Of a stretch of 63,322 bases of DNA, positions 1-8,673 are shown one piece after another (position 1 is the stretch's first letter; the number at the start of each line of letters is the position of its first letter). The stretch lies in NCBI RefSeq assembly GCF_024436055.1, contig NZ_JANFNH010000042.1:1-63322 (forward strand). Reading direction: 5' to 3'. The notes beneath the pieces are model-generated. The model saw only the letters and a program-made list of their open reading frames with translations, made no database searches and had not been told where the DNA came from. The DNA is from Streptantibioticus rubrisoli (lineage in GTDB: Bacteria > Actinomycetota > Actinomycetes > Streptomycetales > Streptomycetaceae). The position numbers were made by a program, and so were the translations under genes.

Positions 1-107
1 AACCCGAACGTCGAACATGGACACTTTAGCCCCACCGTGTCCCGATTTGTCGACGACCCTGTAACAGCGGGTTAAGTGCCCTCCCGCCCAAGGGAAATTC
101 GCTGGGC

Positions 108-1130
108 ATGAACGGCATGAACCGCATGAACGACACCACCCCCCTCGGCCCCCGCCACCTCGTCCACCTCGAACGCACCCAGCGCCGCGTGATGACCGCC
201 CGCGAACTGCGCGCCCACGGCGTCCCGGCGAGCGTGCTGGCCAACCGGTGCCGACCCGGCGGCCCGTGGCAGGAACTGCTGCCAGGGGTCTTCCTGTTGC
301 ACTCCGGCCCCGCCACCGGCGAGGAACGCCTGCACGCCGCCCTGCTGTACGCCGGTCAACCGTCCTCCGGCCTGGACGGCCGGGCCGCCCAGGCGATGGT
401 CACCGGCCTGGCCGCCCTCGCCCTGCACGGCTTCCGCACCGTCCCCCCGCTGTGCGCCCTGGACCGCGTCGACGTCCTCATCCCCCGCCAACGCCGACTG
501 CGCGCGGTCGGCGACATCCGCATCCGCCGCGCCAACTCCCTGCCGCGGCCGGTGTCGATCCTCGGCCTGCCGTGCGCCCCCGTGCCGCGGGCGGTCGCCG
601 ACGCCGTGGCCGGACTCGGCGACCCCGAAGCCGTCCGCGCCCTGCTCATCGAGTCGGTGCGCACCGGCGACTGCGAAGCCGCCTCCGTGGTACGGGAATT
701 GAACAACGCCCGGTTGCTCACCCGCCCGCACGTACAGCGCGCCGTGGACGCGCTGCTCGCCGAGGGCCGGGCGATCGCGGAGGGCCGACTGTACGAGATG
801 GTCCGCCAATACGGGCTGCCCGAGCCGGTGTGGAACGTCGACCTGCGGTTGCCCGGCGGCCCGCACCTGGGCAGCGTGGACGCCTACTGGCCGGACCACG
901 CCGTCGCCCTGGAGCTGGATGCCAGGGCGCCCCGGCACGACGACGACGCGCTGTGGCAGCAGCACGCCCGCGCCCGCGAGAACCTGGAGCGGCTGGGCAT
1001 CGACGTGATCATCACGACCCCGAAGAAGCTGCGCGAGTCGCTGGAGCAGCAGGCGACCGTGGTCAGGACCGCCCTGCTGGGCGCCGACGACCGCGGCCCG
1101 CACGCCTATGTGGCGGTGCTACCCCGCTGA
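108..1130 (+). CDS. AbiEi-antitoxin-like winged-helix protein with C-terminal nuclease-fold domain
   Basis: 340-residue protein starting at ATG 108; the MNGMNRMN opening allows other ATG starts a few codons on. The first 70 residues (TARELRAHGVPASVLANR, then a G-x-F-L segment) resemble the winged-helix N-terminus of type IV AbiEi antitoxin-like proteins. The C-terminal third has the layout of a DUF559-like PD-(D/E)XK fold (VDAYWPDHAVALELDA), but the usual E-x-K is E-L-D, so the catalytic lysine is missing. No cognate AbiEii toxin lies next to it; pepN follows about 90 bases downstream. In Streptomyces such proteins are usually annotated hypothetical. The domain reading is by eye, and a cytosolic DNA-binding role is inference. 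Confidence 0.7.
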   Translation: MNGMNRMNDTTPLGPRHLVHLERTQRRVMTARELRAHGVPASVLANRCRPGGPWQELLPGVFLLHSGPATGEERLHAALLYAGQPSSGLDGRAAQAMVTGLAALALHGFRTVPPLCALDRVDVLIPRQRRLRAVGDIRIRRANSLPRPVSILGLPCAPVPRAVADAVAGLGDPEAVRALLIESVRTGDCEAASVVRELNNARLLTRPHVQRAVDALLAEGRAIAEGRLYEMVRQYGLPEPVWNVDLRLPGGPHLGSVDAYWPDHAVALELDARAPRHDDDALWQQHARARENLERLGIDVIITTPKKLRESLEQQATVVRTALLGADDRGPHAYVAVLPR

Positions 1131-1216
1131 TCACGTCACGCGGTAAGCGTTACACGCCCGTGGCAGGATGGCGTCACGTCTTACCAGGCCGCACATCGCA
1201 CCCAGAAGGAGCTCAC

Positions 1217-3799
1217 GTGCCGGGCACCAACCTCACCCGCGAAGAGGCGCAGCAGCGAGCGCGCCTGATCACTGTCGACTCGTACGAGATCGACTTGGAC
1301 CTCAGCGGGGCCCAGGAGGGAGGCACCTTCCGGTCGGAGACCGTCGTGCGCTTCGACTCCGCCGAGGACGGCGCGGACTCGTTCATCGACCTGATCGCGC
1401 CGACCGTGCACCAGGTCGTACTGAACGGCGAGGAAATGGATCCGGCCGAGGCCTTCCAGGACAGCCGGATCGCGCTGCCGCGGCTCGCCGCCGGACGCAA
1501 CGAGCTGAAGGTCGTCGCCGACTGCGCGTACACCAACACCGGTGAGGGCCTGCACCGATTCGTCGACCCGGTCGACCAGCAGGCCTATCTGTACACCCAG
1601 TTCGAGGTGCCGGACGCCCGCCGGGTGTTCGCCAACTTCGAGCAGCCGGACCTGAAGGCCACGTTCCGGTTCACCGTGAAGGCCCCGACCGGGTGGACGG
1701 TGATCTCCAACTCCCCGACGCCGAAGCCCACCGGGGACGGCGTGTGGGCCTTCGAGCCCACCCCGCGGATCTCCTCGTACATCACCGCGCTGATCGCCGG
1801 TCCGTACCACAGCGTGCACAGCTCCTGGGAGGGGGAGGGCCGCAGCGTGCCGCTGGGCATCTACTGCCGCCCGTCGCTCGCCGAACACCTCGACGCGGAC
1901 GCGATCTTCGAGGTCACCCGGCAGGGCTTCGACTGGTTCCAGGAGAAGTTCGACTTCCCGTACCCGTTCGCCAAGTACGACCAGCTGTTCGTGCCGGAGT
2001 TCAACGCGGGCGCGATGGAGAACGCGGGCGCGGTCACCATCCGCGACCAGTACGTCTTCCGTTCCAAGGTGACGGACGCGGCGTACGAGACCCGGGCCGA
2101 GACCATCCTGCACGAGCTGGCGCACATGTGGTTCGGCGACCTGGTCACCATGGAGTGGTGGAACGACCTGTGGCTGAACGAGTCGTTCGCCACCTACACC
2201 TCGATCGCCTGCCAGGCGTACGCGCCGAACAGCCGCTGGCCGCACGCCTGGACGACGTTCGCCAACTCGATGAAGACCTGGGCCTACCGGCAGGACCAAC
2301 TGCCGTCCACCCACCCGATCATGGCGGAGATCCGCGACCTGGACGACGTCCTGGTCAACTTCGACGGCATCACCTACGCCAAGGGCGCCAGCGTGCTCAA
2401 GCAGTTGGTGGCCTATGTCGGGATGGAGGAGTTCTTCAAGGGCGTCCGCACGTACTTCAAGCGGCACGCCTGGGGCAACACCCGGCTGACCGACCTGCTC
2501 ACCGCGCTGGAGGAGACCAGCGGCCGGGACCTTAAGGCCTGGTCGAAGGCGTGGCTGGAGACCGCGGGGATCAACGTCCTGCGCCCGCAGATCGAGTTGG
2601 ACGCGCATGACCGGATCGCTGCATTCCACATCAAGCAGGAGGCCCCGGCGCTGCCGCAGGGCGCCAAGGGCGAGCCAGTGCTGCGCCCGCACCGGATCGC
2701 GATCGGCGTCTACGAACGGCGGGAAGGCAAGCTGGTGCGCACCGAGCGCATCGAGCTGGACGTCACCGGTGAGCTGACCGAGGTCCCGCAGCTGGTGGGC
2801 CAGCACCGCCCGGCGGTCGTGCTGCTGAACGACGACGACCTGTCGTACGCCAAGGTCCGGCTCGACTCCGACTCGCTGGCCGTGGTGACCCGGCACATCT
2901 CGGACTTCGCCGAGTCGCTGCCGCGCGCGCTGAGCTGGGCGTCGGCGTGGGACATGACCCGCGACGGCGAGCTGGCCACCCGCGACTACCTGGAACTGGT
3001 GCTGCAGGGCGCCGCCAAGGAGAGCGACATCGGCGTGGTGCAGTCGCTGCACCGCCAGGTCAAGCTGGCGCTCGACCTGTACGCCGACCCCGAGTGGCGG
3101 CCGACGGGTCTGGCCCGCTGGACCGAGGCCACCTTGGAGCAGCTGCGGGCAGCGGCACCGGGCAGCGACCACCAGCTGGCGTGGGCGCGGGCGTTCGCGG
3201 CCACCGCGCGCACCGACGAGCAACTGGACCTGCTGGCCGGGCTGCTGGACGGTTCGCAGGTGATCGACGGGCTGGTGGTGGACAACGAGTTGCGCTGGGC
3301 GCTGCTGGAGCGGCTGGCGGCCACCGGCAGGGCGGACGCGGCGGCGATCGACGCGGAGCTGGAGCGGGACCGGACGGCGGCGGGCGAGCGGCACGCGGCC
3401 ACCGCGCGGGCGGCCCGCCCGACGGCGGAGGCGAAGGCCGCCGCGTGGCAGTCGGTGGTCGAGTCCGACAAACTGCCGAACGCGGTGCAGGAGGCGGTGA
3501 TCGGCGGCTTCGTCCAGGCTGACCAGCGAGAACTGCTGGCGCCTTACACCGAGAAGTACTTCGCCGCGGTCAAGGGCGTGTGGGAGAGCCGCTCGTACGA
3601 GATGGCGCAGCAGATCGTGATCGGCCTCTACCCGACGCTGCAGATCTCCCAGGAGACGCTGGACGCCACCGACGCCTGGCTTGCCTCCGCCGAGCCGAAC
3701 GCCGCGCTGCGGCGCCTGGTCGTGGAGTCCCGCGCGGGCGTGGAGCGCGCCCTGCGGGCCCAGGCGGCGGACCGTGCGGCGGGCGCCGCGCGGAGCTAA
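1217..3799 (+). CDS. pepN: Aminopeptidase N (M1 zinc metallopeptidase)
   Basis: Cytosolic alanyl aminopeptidase removing N-terminal residues from peptides. The GTG at 1217 is chosen because AGAAGGAG lies at 1204-1211; the frame is open far upstream, but that part has no family similarity. The protein is about 860 residues, the usual length of Streptomyces PepN. It carries the M1 substrate motif GAMEN and the zinc motif HELAHMWFGD, with the second glutamate in LNESFATY; the ERAP1-like C-terminal half follows. The gene stands alone and is closed by two strong hairpins. High confidence. Confidence 0.96.
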   Translation: MPGTNLTREEAQQRARLITVDSYEIDLDLSGAQEGGTFRSETVVRFDSAEDGADSFIDLIAPTVHQVVLNGEEMDPAEAFQDSRIALPRLAAGRNELKVVADCAYTNTGEGLHRFVDPVDQQAYLYTQFEVPDARRVFANFEQPDLKATFRFTVKAPTGWTVISNSPTPKPTGDGVWAFEPTPRISSYITALIAGPYHSVHSSWEGEGRSVPLGIYCRPSLAEHLDADAIFEVTRQGFDWFQEKFDFPYPFAKYDQLFVPEFNAGAMENAGAVTIRDQYVFRSKVTDAAYETRAETILHELAHMWFGDLVTMEWWNDLWLNESFATYTSIACQAYAPNSRWPHAWTTFANSMKTWAYRQDQLPSTHPIMAEIRDLDDVLVNFDGITYAKGASVLKQLVAYVGMEEFFKGVRTYFKRHAWGNTRLTDLLTALEETSGRDLKAWSKAWLETAGINVLRPQIELDAHDRIAAFHIKQEAPALPQGAKGEPVLRPHRIAIGVYERREGKLVRTERIELDVTGELTEVPQLVGQHRPAVVLLNDDDLSYAKVRLDSDSLAVVTRHISDFAESLPRALSWASAWDMTRDGELATRDYLELVLQGAAKESDIGVVQSLHRQVKLALDLYADPEWRPTGLARWTEATLEQLRAAAPGSDHQLAWARAFAATARTDEQLDLLAGLLDGSQVIDGLVVDNELRWALLERLAATGRADAAAIDAELERDRTAAGERHAATARAARPTAEAKAAAWQSVVESDKLPNAVQEAVIGGFVQADQRELLAPYTEKYFAAVKGVWESRSYEMAQQIVIGLYPTLQISQETLDATDAWLASAEPNAALRRLVVESRAGVERALRAQAADRAAGAARS

Positions 3800-3805
3800 G
3801 CAATC

Positions 3806-3859
3806 GGGGTGCGGGGAACCTTCCCCGCACCCCAGGTTTCCTCGGGGGCTTCGCCCCCG
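3806..3859. terminator. Double hairpin between convergent genes
   Basis: A perfect 13-bp stem (3806-3818 with 3821-3833, loop CC) is followed by a second stem (3842-3849 with 3852-3859). It lies between the convergent pepN and the minus-strand small gene, so it probably terminates both. There is no U-tract, as is usual in Streptomyces. Confidence 0.8.
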
Positions 3860-3866
3860 AACCCGC

Positions 3867-4100
3867 TCAGCCCTTCGCCTTCTTGCGGCTCTTGTCCGAG
3901 GCGGTCACCAGGCCCGCGATCACCAGGAAGAGCAGCACCGGAATACCCACGTACAGGCCGAGGGTCTGGCCGATGCTCAGGCCGGGACCGGGGTCCTCAC
4001 CGTCGTCGTGGATGAGCGCGAAGGCGGGGGACGACATCAGCAGCATCAGCGTCGTACCGGCGGCTATCGCACCGGCGCGCAGGGCGTTCTTGTTGACCAC
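3867..4100 (-). CDS. Small exported single-pass membrane protein
   Basis: 77-residue protein if started at GTG 4100 (VVNKNALRAG). The N-terminus looks like a signal peptide (ALRAGAIAAGTTLMLLMSSPAFA). A short acidic extracytoplasmic stretch (HDDGEDPGPG) follows, then one membrane segment (LGLYVGIPVLLFLVIAGLV) and a lysine-rich tail (SDKSRKKAKG). I recognise the type as a conserved streptomycete small membrane protein of unknown function. No clear ribosome binding site precedes the start, so a longer N-terminus or leaderless translation is possible. About 200 bases with no recognisable gene separate it from malQ. Confidence 0.6.
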   Translation of the reverse strand: MVNKNALRAGAIAAGTTLMLLMSSPAFALIHDDGEDPGPGLSIGQTLGLYVGIPVLLFLVIAGLVTASDKSRKKAKG

Positions 4101-4297
4101 GGTCCAAAAGTAGCGCGCCTTCCTGAGCACCGCGCGGCCGGGGGTGCACCACGCGCTCCGCTGGAGTGCGGCGATATGCCGTCGCTCGTCCGCGGCACCG
4201 TTGTGGCTGGTCGCGCCCACGCGGCGGAGCCGCACATGAACACAGCCCCGCGCCCCTTCAGGGCGCTACCGAAACGCAGCAGACTTCGCGCCCTGAC

Positions 4298-6370
4298 CTA
4301 CCGGCGCAGCCCCTCCCGTACCTCGTCGACCAGAGCGTGCAGCCGGGGCGAGGCGGCGAGCCGGTCCAGGGTGACCGGGCGGCCGGTCGGGTCCGCGATG
4401 GGCAGCCGCCAGTTCGGGTACTGGTCGAAGGTGCCCGGCAGGTTCTGCGGGCGGCGGTCGCCGATGGTGTCCGGCAGCCAGATCCCGATCATCCGGGCCG
4501 GGGTGCGCAGCAGGAACCGGTGCACGGCCTTGATCGCGCCCTCCTCGTCGCCGGTGCCCTCGGGCAGCAGGTCGAGCCTGCGCAGCAGCGCCAGCCACTG
4601 GGCGACCTCGGCGGCGTCCTCGGCCTGCTCCACGGCGAGCGGCCGGGACAGCAGGCCGAGCCGGTGCCGTAGCTCCACATGCTCTCCGGTGAGCCGGGCG
4701 GCGGTGCTGGGCAGGTCATGGGTGGTGACGGTGGCTAGACAACCGGAGCGCCAGGCCGCGGGCGGCAGTGGCTGCCCGTCGCCGTCGTGGTCGCGTTCGA
4801 ACCACAGCACCGAGGTGCCCAGCACGCCGCGTTCGGCCAGCGCCTCGCGCACCCCCGGTTCCACGGTGCCCAGATCCTCGCCGATCACCACGGTCCCGGC
4901 GCGGTGCGCCTCCAGGGCGAGGACACCGAGCATGGCCTCGGGGTCGTAGCGCACATAGGTGCCCTCGGTGGGCGGACGGCCCTTGGGCACCCACCACAGC
5001 CGGAACAGGCCCATGATGTGGTCGATGCGCAGTCCGCCCGCCCGGCGCAGCACACCGCGCAGCACATCGCGGTACGGCGCGTAGCCGGTGGCGGCCAGCG
5101 CGTCCGGGCGCCATGGGGGCAGCGCCCAGTCCTGGCCGTGCGGATTGAACGCGTCCGGTGGCGCGCCGATCGACATCCCCGGCGCCAGCGCGTCCCGGAG
5201 CGCCCAGGCGTCGGCGCCGCAGGGGTGGACGCCGACCGCCAAGTCATGGACGATGCCCGGCGCCATTCCGGCTTCGCTGGCGGCGAGTTGGGCGAGTTGC
5301 AGTTGGCTGTCGGTCAGCCAGGCCAGCCAGCAGTGGAAGTCGACCCGGTCCAGCACCTCGGTGCGGGCGCGGGCGGTCTGCGGTGAGCGCGGATCGCGCA
5401 GGCCGGTGGGCCAGGAGCGCCAGTCGGGGCCGTGGACCTCGGCGAGCGCGCACCAGGTGGCGTGGTCGTCCAGGGCCTGCCCGCACTCGGCGAGGAAGTC
5501 ACAGTACGCGGCGCGCCGTCCGGGGGTCAGCGGCACGGTCCTGACGAGTTCCAGCGCGGCGCTCTTGAGCCGCCACACCGCGTCGCGGTCGATCAACTCC
5601 CGCTTGTCCACCACGGTTTCGCGCAGTGCTGCGGCCTTGGCGAGCAGTTCGGCGGCCCGCTGCCGGGCGGCCGGTGGCAGGTGGGCGTACTCGGGGACGT
5701 CCTCGACCCGCAGGTAGACCGGGTCGGGGAAGCGGCGCGAGGAGGGCCGGTACGGAGAGGGGTCGGCGCCGGGCACGGCGCTGTGCAGCGGGTTGACGGT
5801 GACGAATCCGGCGCCCAGCGACCGCCCGGCCCAGGAGGCGAGGTCGGCGAGGTCCCCGAGGTCGCCCATGCCCCAGGAGCGGTCGGACAGCAGCGAGTAC
5901 AGCTGCACCATGAACCCGAAGGAGCGGTGCCGAGGTTCCGGGATCCGCTGCGGCACCACGATCAGCGGCGCCACGGCGGTGCGCCCGTCGGGAACCCGGA
6001 CCCGTAGCAGGTGGTAGCCGAGCGGCAGCGAACCGCTGTCCCCCGGCCGTTGCTCGCCGGTCTCCAACTCGACCGCGCACACCGTACCGTCCGGCAGTTG
6101 CGGTAACGCGGCGCCTTCGCGCAGCACCACACAGGGCGGCAACAGCCGGGCGCGCAGCCGCTGTTCGTGCGCGGCGAGCGCGTCGCGCACCGCCTGCGGG
6201 GTCGAGGCGTCCACGCCGAGCGCGGCGAGCACCGCGACCACCGTCGCCTCGGGCACCCGGACCACCCGGCCGGGCGCGGGCTCGTAGCGGGTGTCGACCC
6301 CGTGCAGCGCGGCGAGGCGCGCCACCGGATGGCAGTCGGCGTCCGCCGCCTCCCCGATCGCCGCGGCCAT
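4298..6370 (-). CDS. malQ: 4-alpha-glucanotransferase (amylomaltase, GH77)
   Basis: 690-residue cytosolic disproportionating enzyme that transfers alpha-1,4-glucan segments between maltodextrins. GH77 signatures are visible: QLYSLLSDRSWGMGDLGDL near residue 155, NPLHS, the nucleophile region LRIDHIMGLFRLWWVP, the acid/base region VVIGEDLGTV, and TTHDLPSTAARLTG. The ATG at 6370 shares its A with the TGA of the small upstream gene, so the two are translationally coupled. Length and order of motifs fit actinobacterial MalQ. Confidence 0.95.
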   Translation of the reverse strand: MAAAIGEAADADCHPVARLAALHGVDTRYEPAPGRVVRVPEATVVAVLAALGVDASTPQAVRDALAAHEQRLRARLLPPCVVLREGAALPQLPDGTVCAVELETGEQRPGDSGSLPLGYHLLRVRVPDGRTAVAPLIVVPQRIPEPRHRSFGFMVQLYSLLSDRSWGMGDLGDLADLASWAGRSLGAGFVTVNPLHSAVPGADPSPYRPSSRRFPDPVYLRVEDVPEYAHLPPAARQRAAELLAKAAALRETVVDKRELIDRDAVWRLKSAALELVRTVPLTPGRRAAYCDFLAECGQALDDHATWCALAEVHGPDWRSWPTGLRDPRSPQTARARTEVLDRVDFHCWLAWLTDSQLQLAQLAASEAGMAPGIVHDLAVGVHPCGADAWALRDALAPGMSIGAPPDAFNPHGQDWALPPWRPDALAATGYAPYRDVLRGVLRRAGGLRIDHIMGLFRLWWVPKGRPPTEGTYVRYDPEAMLGVLALEAHRAGTVVIGEDLGTVEPGVREALAERGVLGTSVLWFERDHDGDGQPLPPAAWRSGCLATVTTHDLPSTAARLTGEHVELRHRLGLLSRPLAVEQAEDAAEVAQWLALLRRLDLLPEGTGDEEGAIKAVHRFLLRTPARMIGIWLPDTIGDRRPQNLPGTFDQYPNWRLPIADPTGRPVTLDRLAASPRLHALVDEVREGLRR

Positions 6371-6573
6371 CAGATCTCCATCGGCCCCAGGCTCGCCACG
6401 GTGGTCACCGAGGCCACCGGCTCGCTGGTCAGCGCGGGCTCCGCGGGCAGTGGCGGCTCGCTGGTCAGCGGCGCGTCCTCGACCAGCGCGGGCTCCGAGG
6501 TGAGCGGCTGCTCGGGGCCGCCGCCTTTGGCGTCGGGGAGATCGAAGGGAAGTAGATCGGTGGGAACGGCCAC
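6370..6573 (-). CDS. Small Pro/Glu-rich LTSEP-repeat protein coupled to malQ
   Basis: 67 residues from GTG 6573, preceded by GGAGGATC at good spacing. It has a short leader-like part (MAVPTDLLPFDLPDAKGGG), then three LTSEP units separated by proline/acidic linkers, ending in VASLGPMEI. It has no cysteine, no signal peptide and no membrane segment. The stop overlaps the malQ start (TGATG). I do not recognise the family. It could be a chaperone-like or regulatory peptide for the downstream enzyme; a modified-peptide precursor is possible but no maturation enzyme is nearby. Confidence 0.6.
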   Translation of the reverse strand: MAVPTDLLPFDLPDAKGGGPEQPLTSEPALVEDAPLTSEPPLPAEPALTSEPVASVTTVASLGPMEI

Positions 6574-6644
6574 GGAGATCCTCCGGTGCTCGCTAGGGAC
6601 GACCGGAAATCCTCCGGCCGTCGGTGGGGGCGGACACGTCAGCT

Positions 6645-8090
6645 CTACCCAATCGGCGCCGTGCCATCCGTCCCGAATTCCACCACTGCCCGCCCGGCCC
6701 ATGGCGTGGCCGCCTCCACCTGCGCGGCGAGCGCCAGCAGCGGCCCCTCCGCGCCGTGTGCCGCGCCCAGCATCATGCCGATCGGCAGCCCCGAGTCCGA
6801 CCAGCCCACCGGCAGCGAGATGGCGGGCAGTCCCGCGATGTTCCACGGCCCGGTGAACGGCGTGAAGGCGACCTGCGCGGCGAAGTCCGCGGCCGGGTCG
6901 GCGTCGTCGCGCAACGCTCCGACCGGTGGCGGGAGTTGGGCCAGCGTCGGGGTGAGCACGGCGTCGTACCCGGCGATGGCGGTGGCGAACTTCCGGCCGA
7001 CGGCCTGCATGGCGGCCAGCGCCCGTACGTAGTCCAGACCGCTCGCGGCCTGCCCCTGGGCGCGCAGCCAGCGGGTCATCGGCGTCAACTCCGGCTCGCG
7101 CTCGGCGGGCACCGGGGGGAGCGCGGACAGCACCGCCCACACCGGGGTGAAGGCGTCCCGGTCCCCGGGGTCCAGCGGCTGCGGTACGTCGACCACCTCG
7201 TGGCCGAGTTCGGCGAGCAGCGTTGAGGTCTTCTCGTAGACCTCCAGGATCCGTGTGTCGACGGTCACACCTGGGACGTCCGGGCGCGCCCAGCGGGCGA
7301 TGCGCAGCCTGCGCGGGGTGCGCCGCAGCGCGTCGCACCAGTCGAGGAACGGGCGCTCGGGTGGGGCGAGCGGCGTCGGGTCGCCCGGTACCTGCGGGGA
7401 CATCACGTCCAGCAGCACGGCGGCGTCCCGTACGGTACGGGCCAGAGCTCCGGGCACGCCGAGTCCGCTGACGTCGCCGAGCGGGGCCGGGCTGATCCGA
7501 CCCCGGCTGGGCTTGAGCCCGACCAGGCCGCAGCAGCTCGCCGGGATCCGGATGGAACCGCCGCCGTCCGAGCCGTGCGCGGCGGACGCCAGCCCCGCGG
7601 CGACCGCGGCCGCCGCGCCGCCGCTCGATCCGCCCGCGCCGCGGCTGAGGTCGTGCGGGGTGCGGGCGGGCGGGCCGACCAGGCTCTCGGTGTAGGCGGG
7701 CAGCCCGAACTCGGGCGTGTTGGTCTTGCCCAGCAGGACCGTTCCGGCGTCCTGGAGCAGTTCGGCCTGGCGACTGGAGGTGTTCGCGACGTGGTCGGCG
7801 AAGACGGCCGAGCCCATGGTGAACCGCACGCCGGGCACCGGTGTGAGGTCCTTCACGGGCACCGACACGCCCAGCAGCGGGGGCGGGTCGCCTTCTTCGG
7901 CGAGCCGCCGCTCGGCACGGCGGGCGTCGCCCAGGGCCCGTTCCGGGGTGACGGTGAGGTAGGCGCCCACGGCGCCGTTCAGCCGATCGATGCGGGTCAG
8001 GTAGTGCTCGGTCAGTTCCACGGGCGACAGTTCGCCCGACCGGATGGCCGCGGCCTGCTCCAGCATCGTCAACTCGTGCGGTTCCGCCAT
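6645..8090 (-). CDS. Amidase (amidase-signature family)
   Basis: 481 residues from ATG 8090 (MAEPHELTMLEQ); the open frame upstream covers the palindromic intergenic region and is not coding. The Ser-cisSer-Lys amidase signature is present: Lys in PVKDLTPV, the GGSSGGAAAAVAAGLASAAHG block, and the catalytic serine in DGGGSIRIPASCCGLVGLKP. The family hydrolyses carboxamides; the substrate cannot be read from sequence. It lacks GatA-specific context (no gatB or gatC), so a stand-alone catabolic amidase is likely. It sits upstream of the peptide-malQ pair in the same direction, about 70 bases apart. Confidence 0.9.
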   Translation of the reverse strand: MAEPHELTMLEQAAAIRSGELSPVELTEHYLTRIDRLNGAVGAYLTVTPERALGDARRAERRLAEEGDPPPLLGVSVPVKDLTPVPGVRFTMGSAVFADHVANTSSRQAELLQDAGTVLLGKTNTPEFGLPAYTESLVGPPARTPHDLSRGAGGSSGGAAAAVAAGLASAAHGSDGGGSIRIPASCCGLVGLKPSRGRISPAPLGDVSGLGVPGALARTVRDAAVLLDVMSPQVPGDPTPLAPPERPFLDWCDALRRTPRRLRIARWARPDVPGVTVDTRILEVYEKTSTLLAELGHEVVDVPQPLDPGDRDAFTPVWAVLSALPPVPAEREPELTPMTRWLRAQGQAASGLDYVRALAAMQAVGRKFATAIAGYDAVLTPTLAQLPPPVGALRDDADPAADFAAQVAFTPFTGPWNIAGLPAISLPVGWSDSGLPIGMMLGAAHGAEGPLLALAAQVEAATPWAGRAVVEFGTDGTAPIG

Positions 8091-8170
8091 GAGCTTGACG
8101 GTACGCCTTCCCCGGCTGCGCCGGGTTGGCGTGGGGGCGTTGCGGGGTACGGCATGTCTCGATCGGGCGG

Positions 8171-8326
8171 GGCCGGGGCCTCCGGGGTGGGGGTCCTGGA
8201 CCGTATATTTACGGGCCCTGCAGCCCTGCCTTCGGTTGACCGGAAGTTCGGCCCACAAATACACGCCCCTGGCCTTCGGCATGGGGAACCCCGGCGTCCA
8301 GGACCCCCACCCCTCCGACCCCGGCC
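8171..8326. repeat. Large imperfect palindrome, first of two
   Basis: Arms 8171-8201 and 8296-8326 are inverted copies with few mismatches. A second inner pair (about 8201-8217 with 8252-8268) differs mostly by transitions. The loop includes a smaller hairpin around 8268-8287. Together they would fold an imperfect hairpin about 156 bases long. It lies 80 bases upstream of the amidase start and 350 upstream of the GH84 gene. There is no open frame of coding character in it. Confidence 0.75.
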
Positions 8327-8357
8327 CCTCACGTCGTCGTTGTGTACCGCTCGCCGC

Positions 8358-8475
8358 GGGGGTTGCTCGCCGCTGCGGCGGTCGATTCTCCACAGCAGCG
8401 TCTGTTGGAAGCCCGCAAAATCCGGGGGTGTGGGGGCTGCCCCCGATTTGAACCGCCGCGACGGCGAGCAACCCC
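8358..8475. repeat. Large imperfect palindrome, second of two
   Basis: Arms 8358-8382 and 8452-8475 are inverted with a few mismatches. Inside lies a G-run/C-run hairpin at about 8418-8449 (AAATCCGGGGG paired with CCCCCGATTT). The right arm contains GCGAGCAACC, which recurs in other gene-free stretches of this window (33264-33297 and 35054-35092), suggesting a dispersed repeat family. Confidence 0.7.
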
Positions 8476-8547
8476 AAAGGCGAGGGTCCGGCGGAATGAG
8501 AACCTAGCGCACCCACACCGGGACGTAAGAGACATAATGATCAGCCG

Positions 8548-8601
8548 CATTGACACTGCGTCGAGCCCAGTGATGGGCTCGACGCGCGCGTCACGTCAAT
8601 G
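8548..8601 (+). promoter_or_regulatory. Nested palindromes upstream of the GH84 gene
   Basis: A perfect 10-bp stem (8560-8569 with 8574-8583, loop GTGA) is enclosed by CATTGAC (8548-8554) and GTCAATG (8595-8601). The element ends 72 bases before the start codon at 8674. It may be an operator or a 5' leader hairpin; no regulator is identifiable from the sequence alone. Confidence 0.4.
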
Positions 8602-8673
8602 TGAAACCGTCCCCCAGCCTCACGCGTCCGTGAACGCGCCCCTCCTTCCCCCCGCTCTCCGCTAGGAGGAACC

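Noticed and set aside
6370-6573. FxLD-type lanthipeptide precursor
   Set aside because: It has FDLPDAK rather than the FxLD motif, no cysteine in the core, and no lanthionine synthetase nearby.
6645-8516. Long open frame extending the amidase by about 140 residues at its N-terminus
   Set aside because: The extra part covers the palindromic intergenic region, has no family similarity and includes simple GC-rich sequence; ATG 8090 fits the family start.
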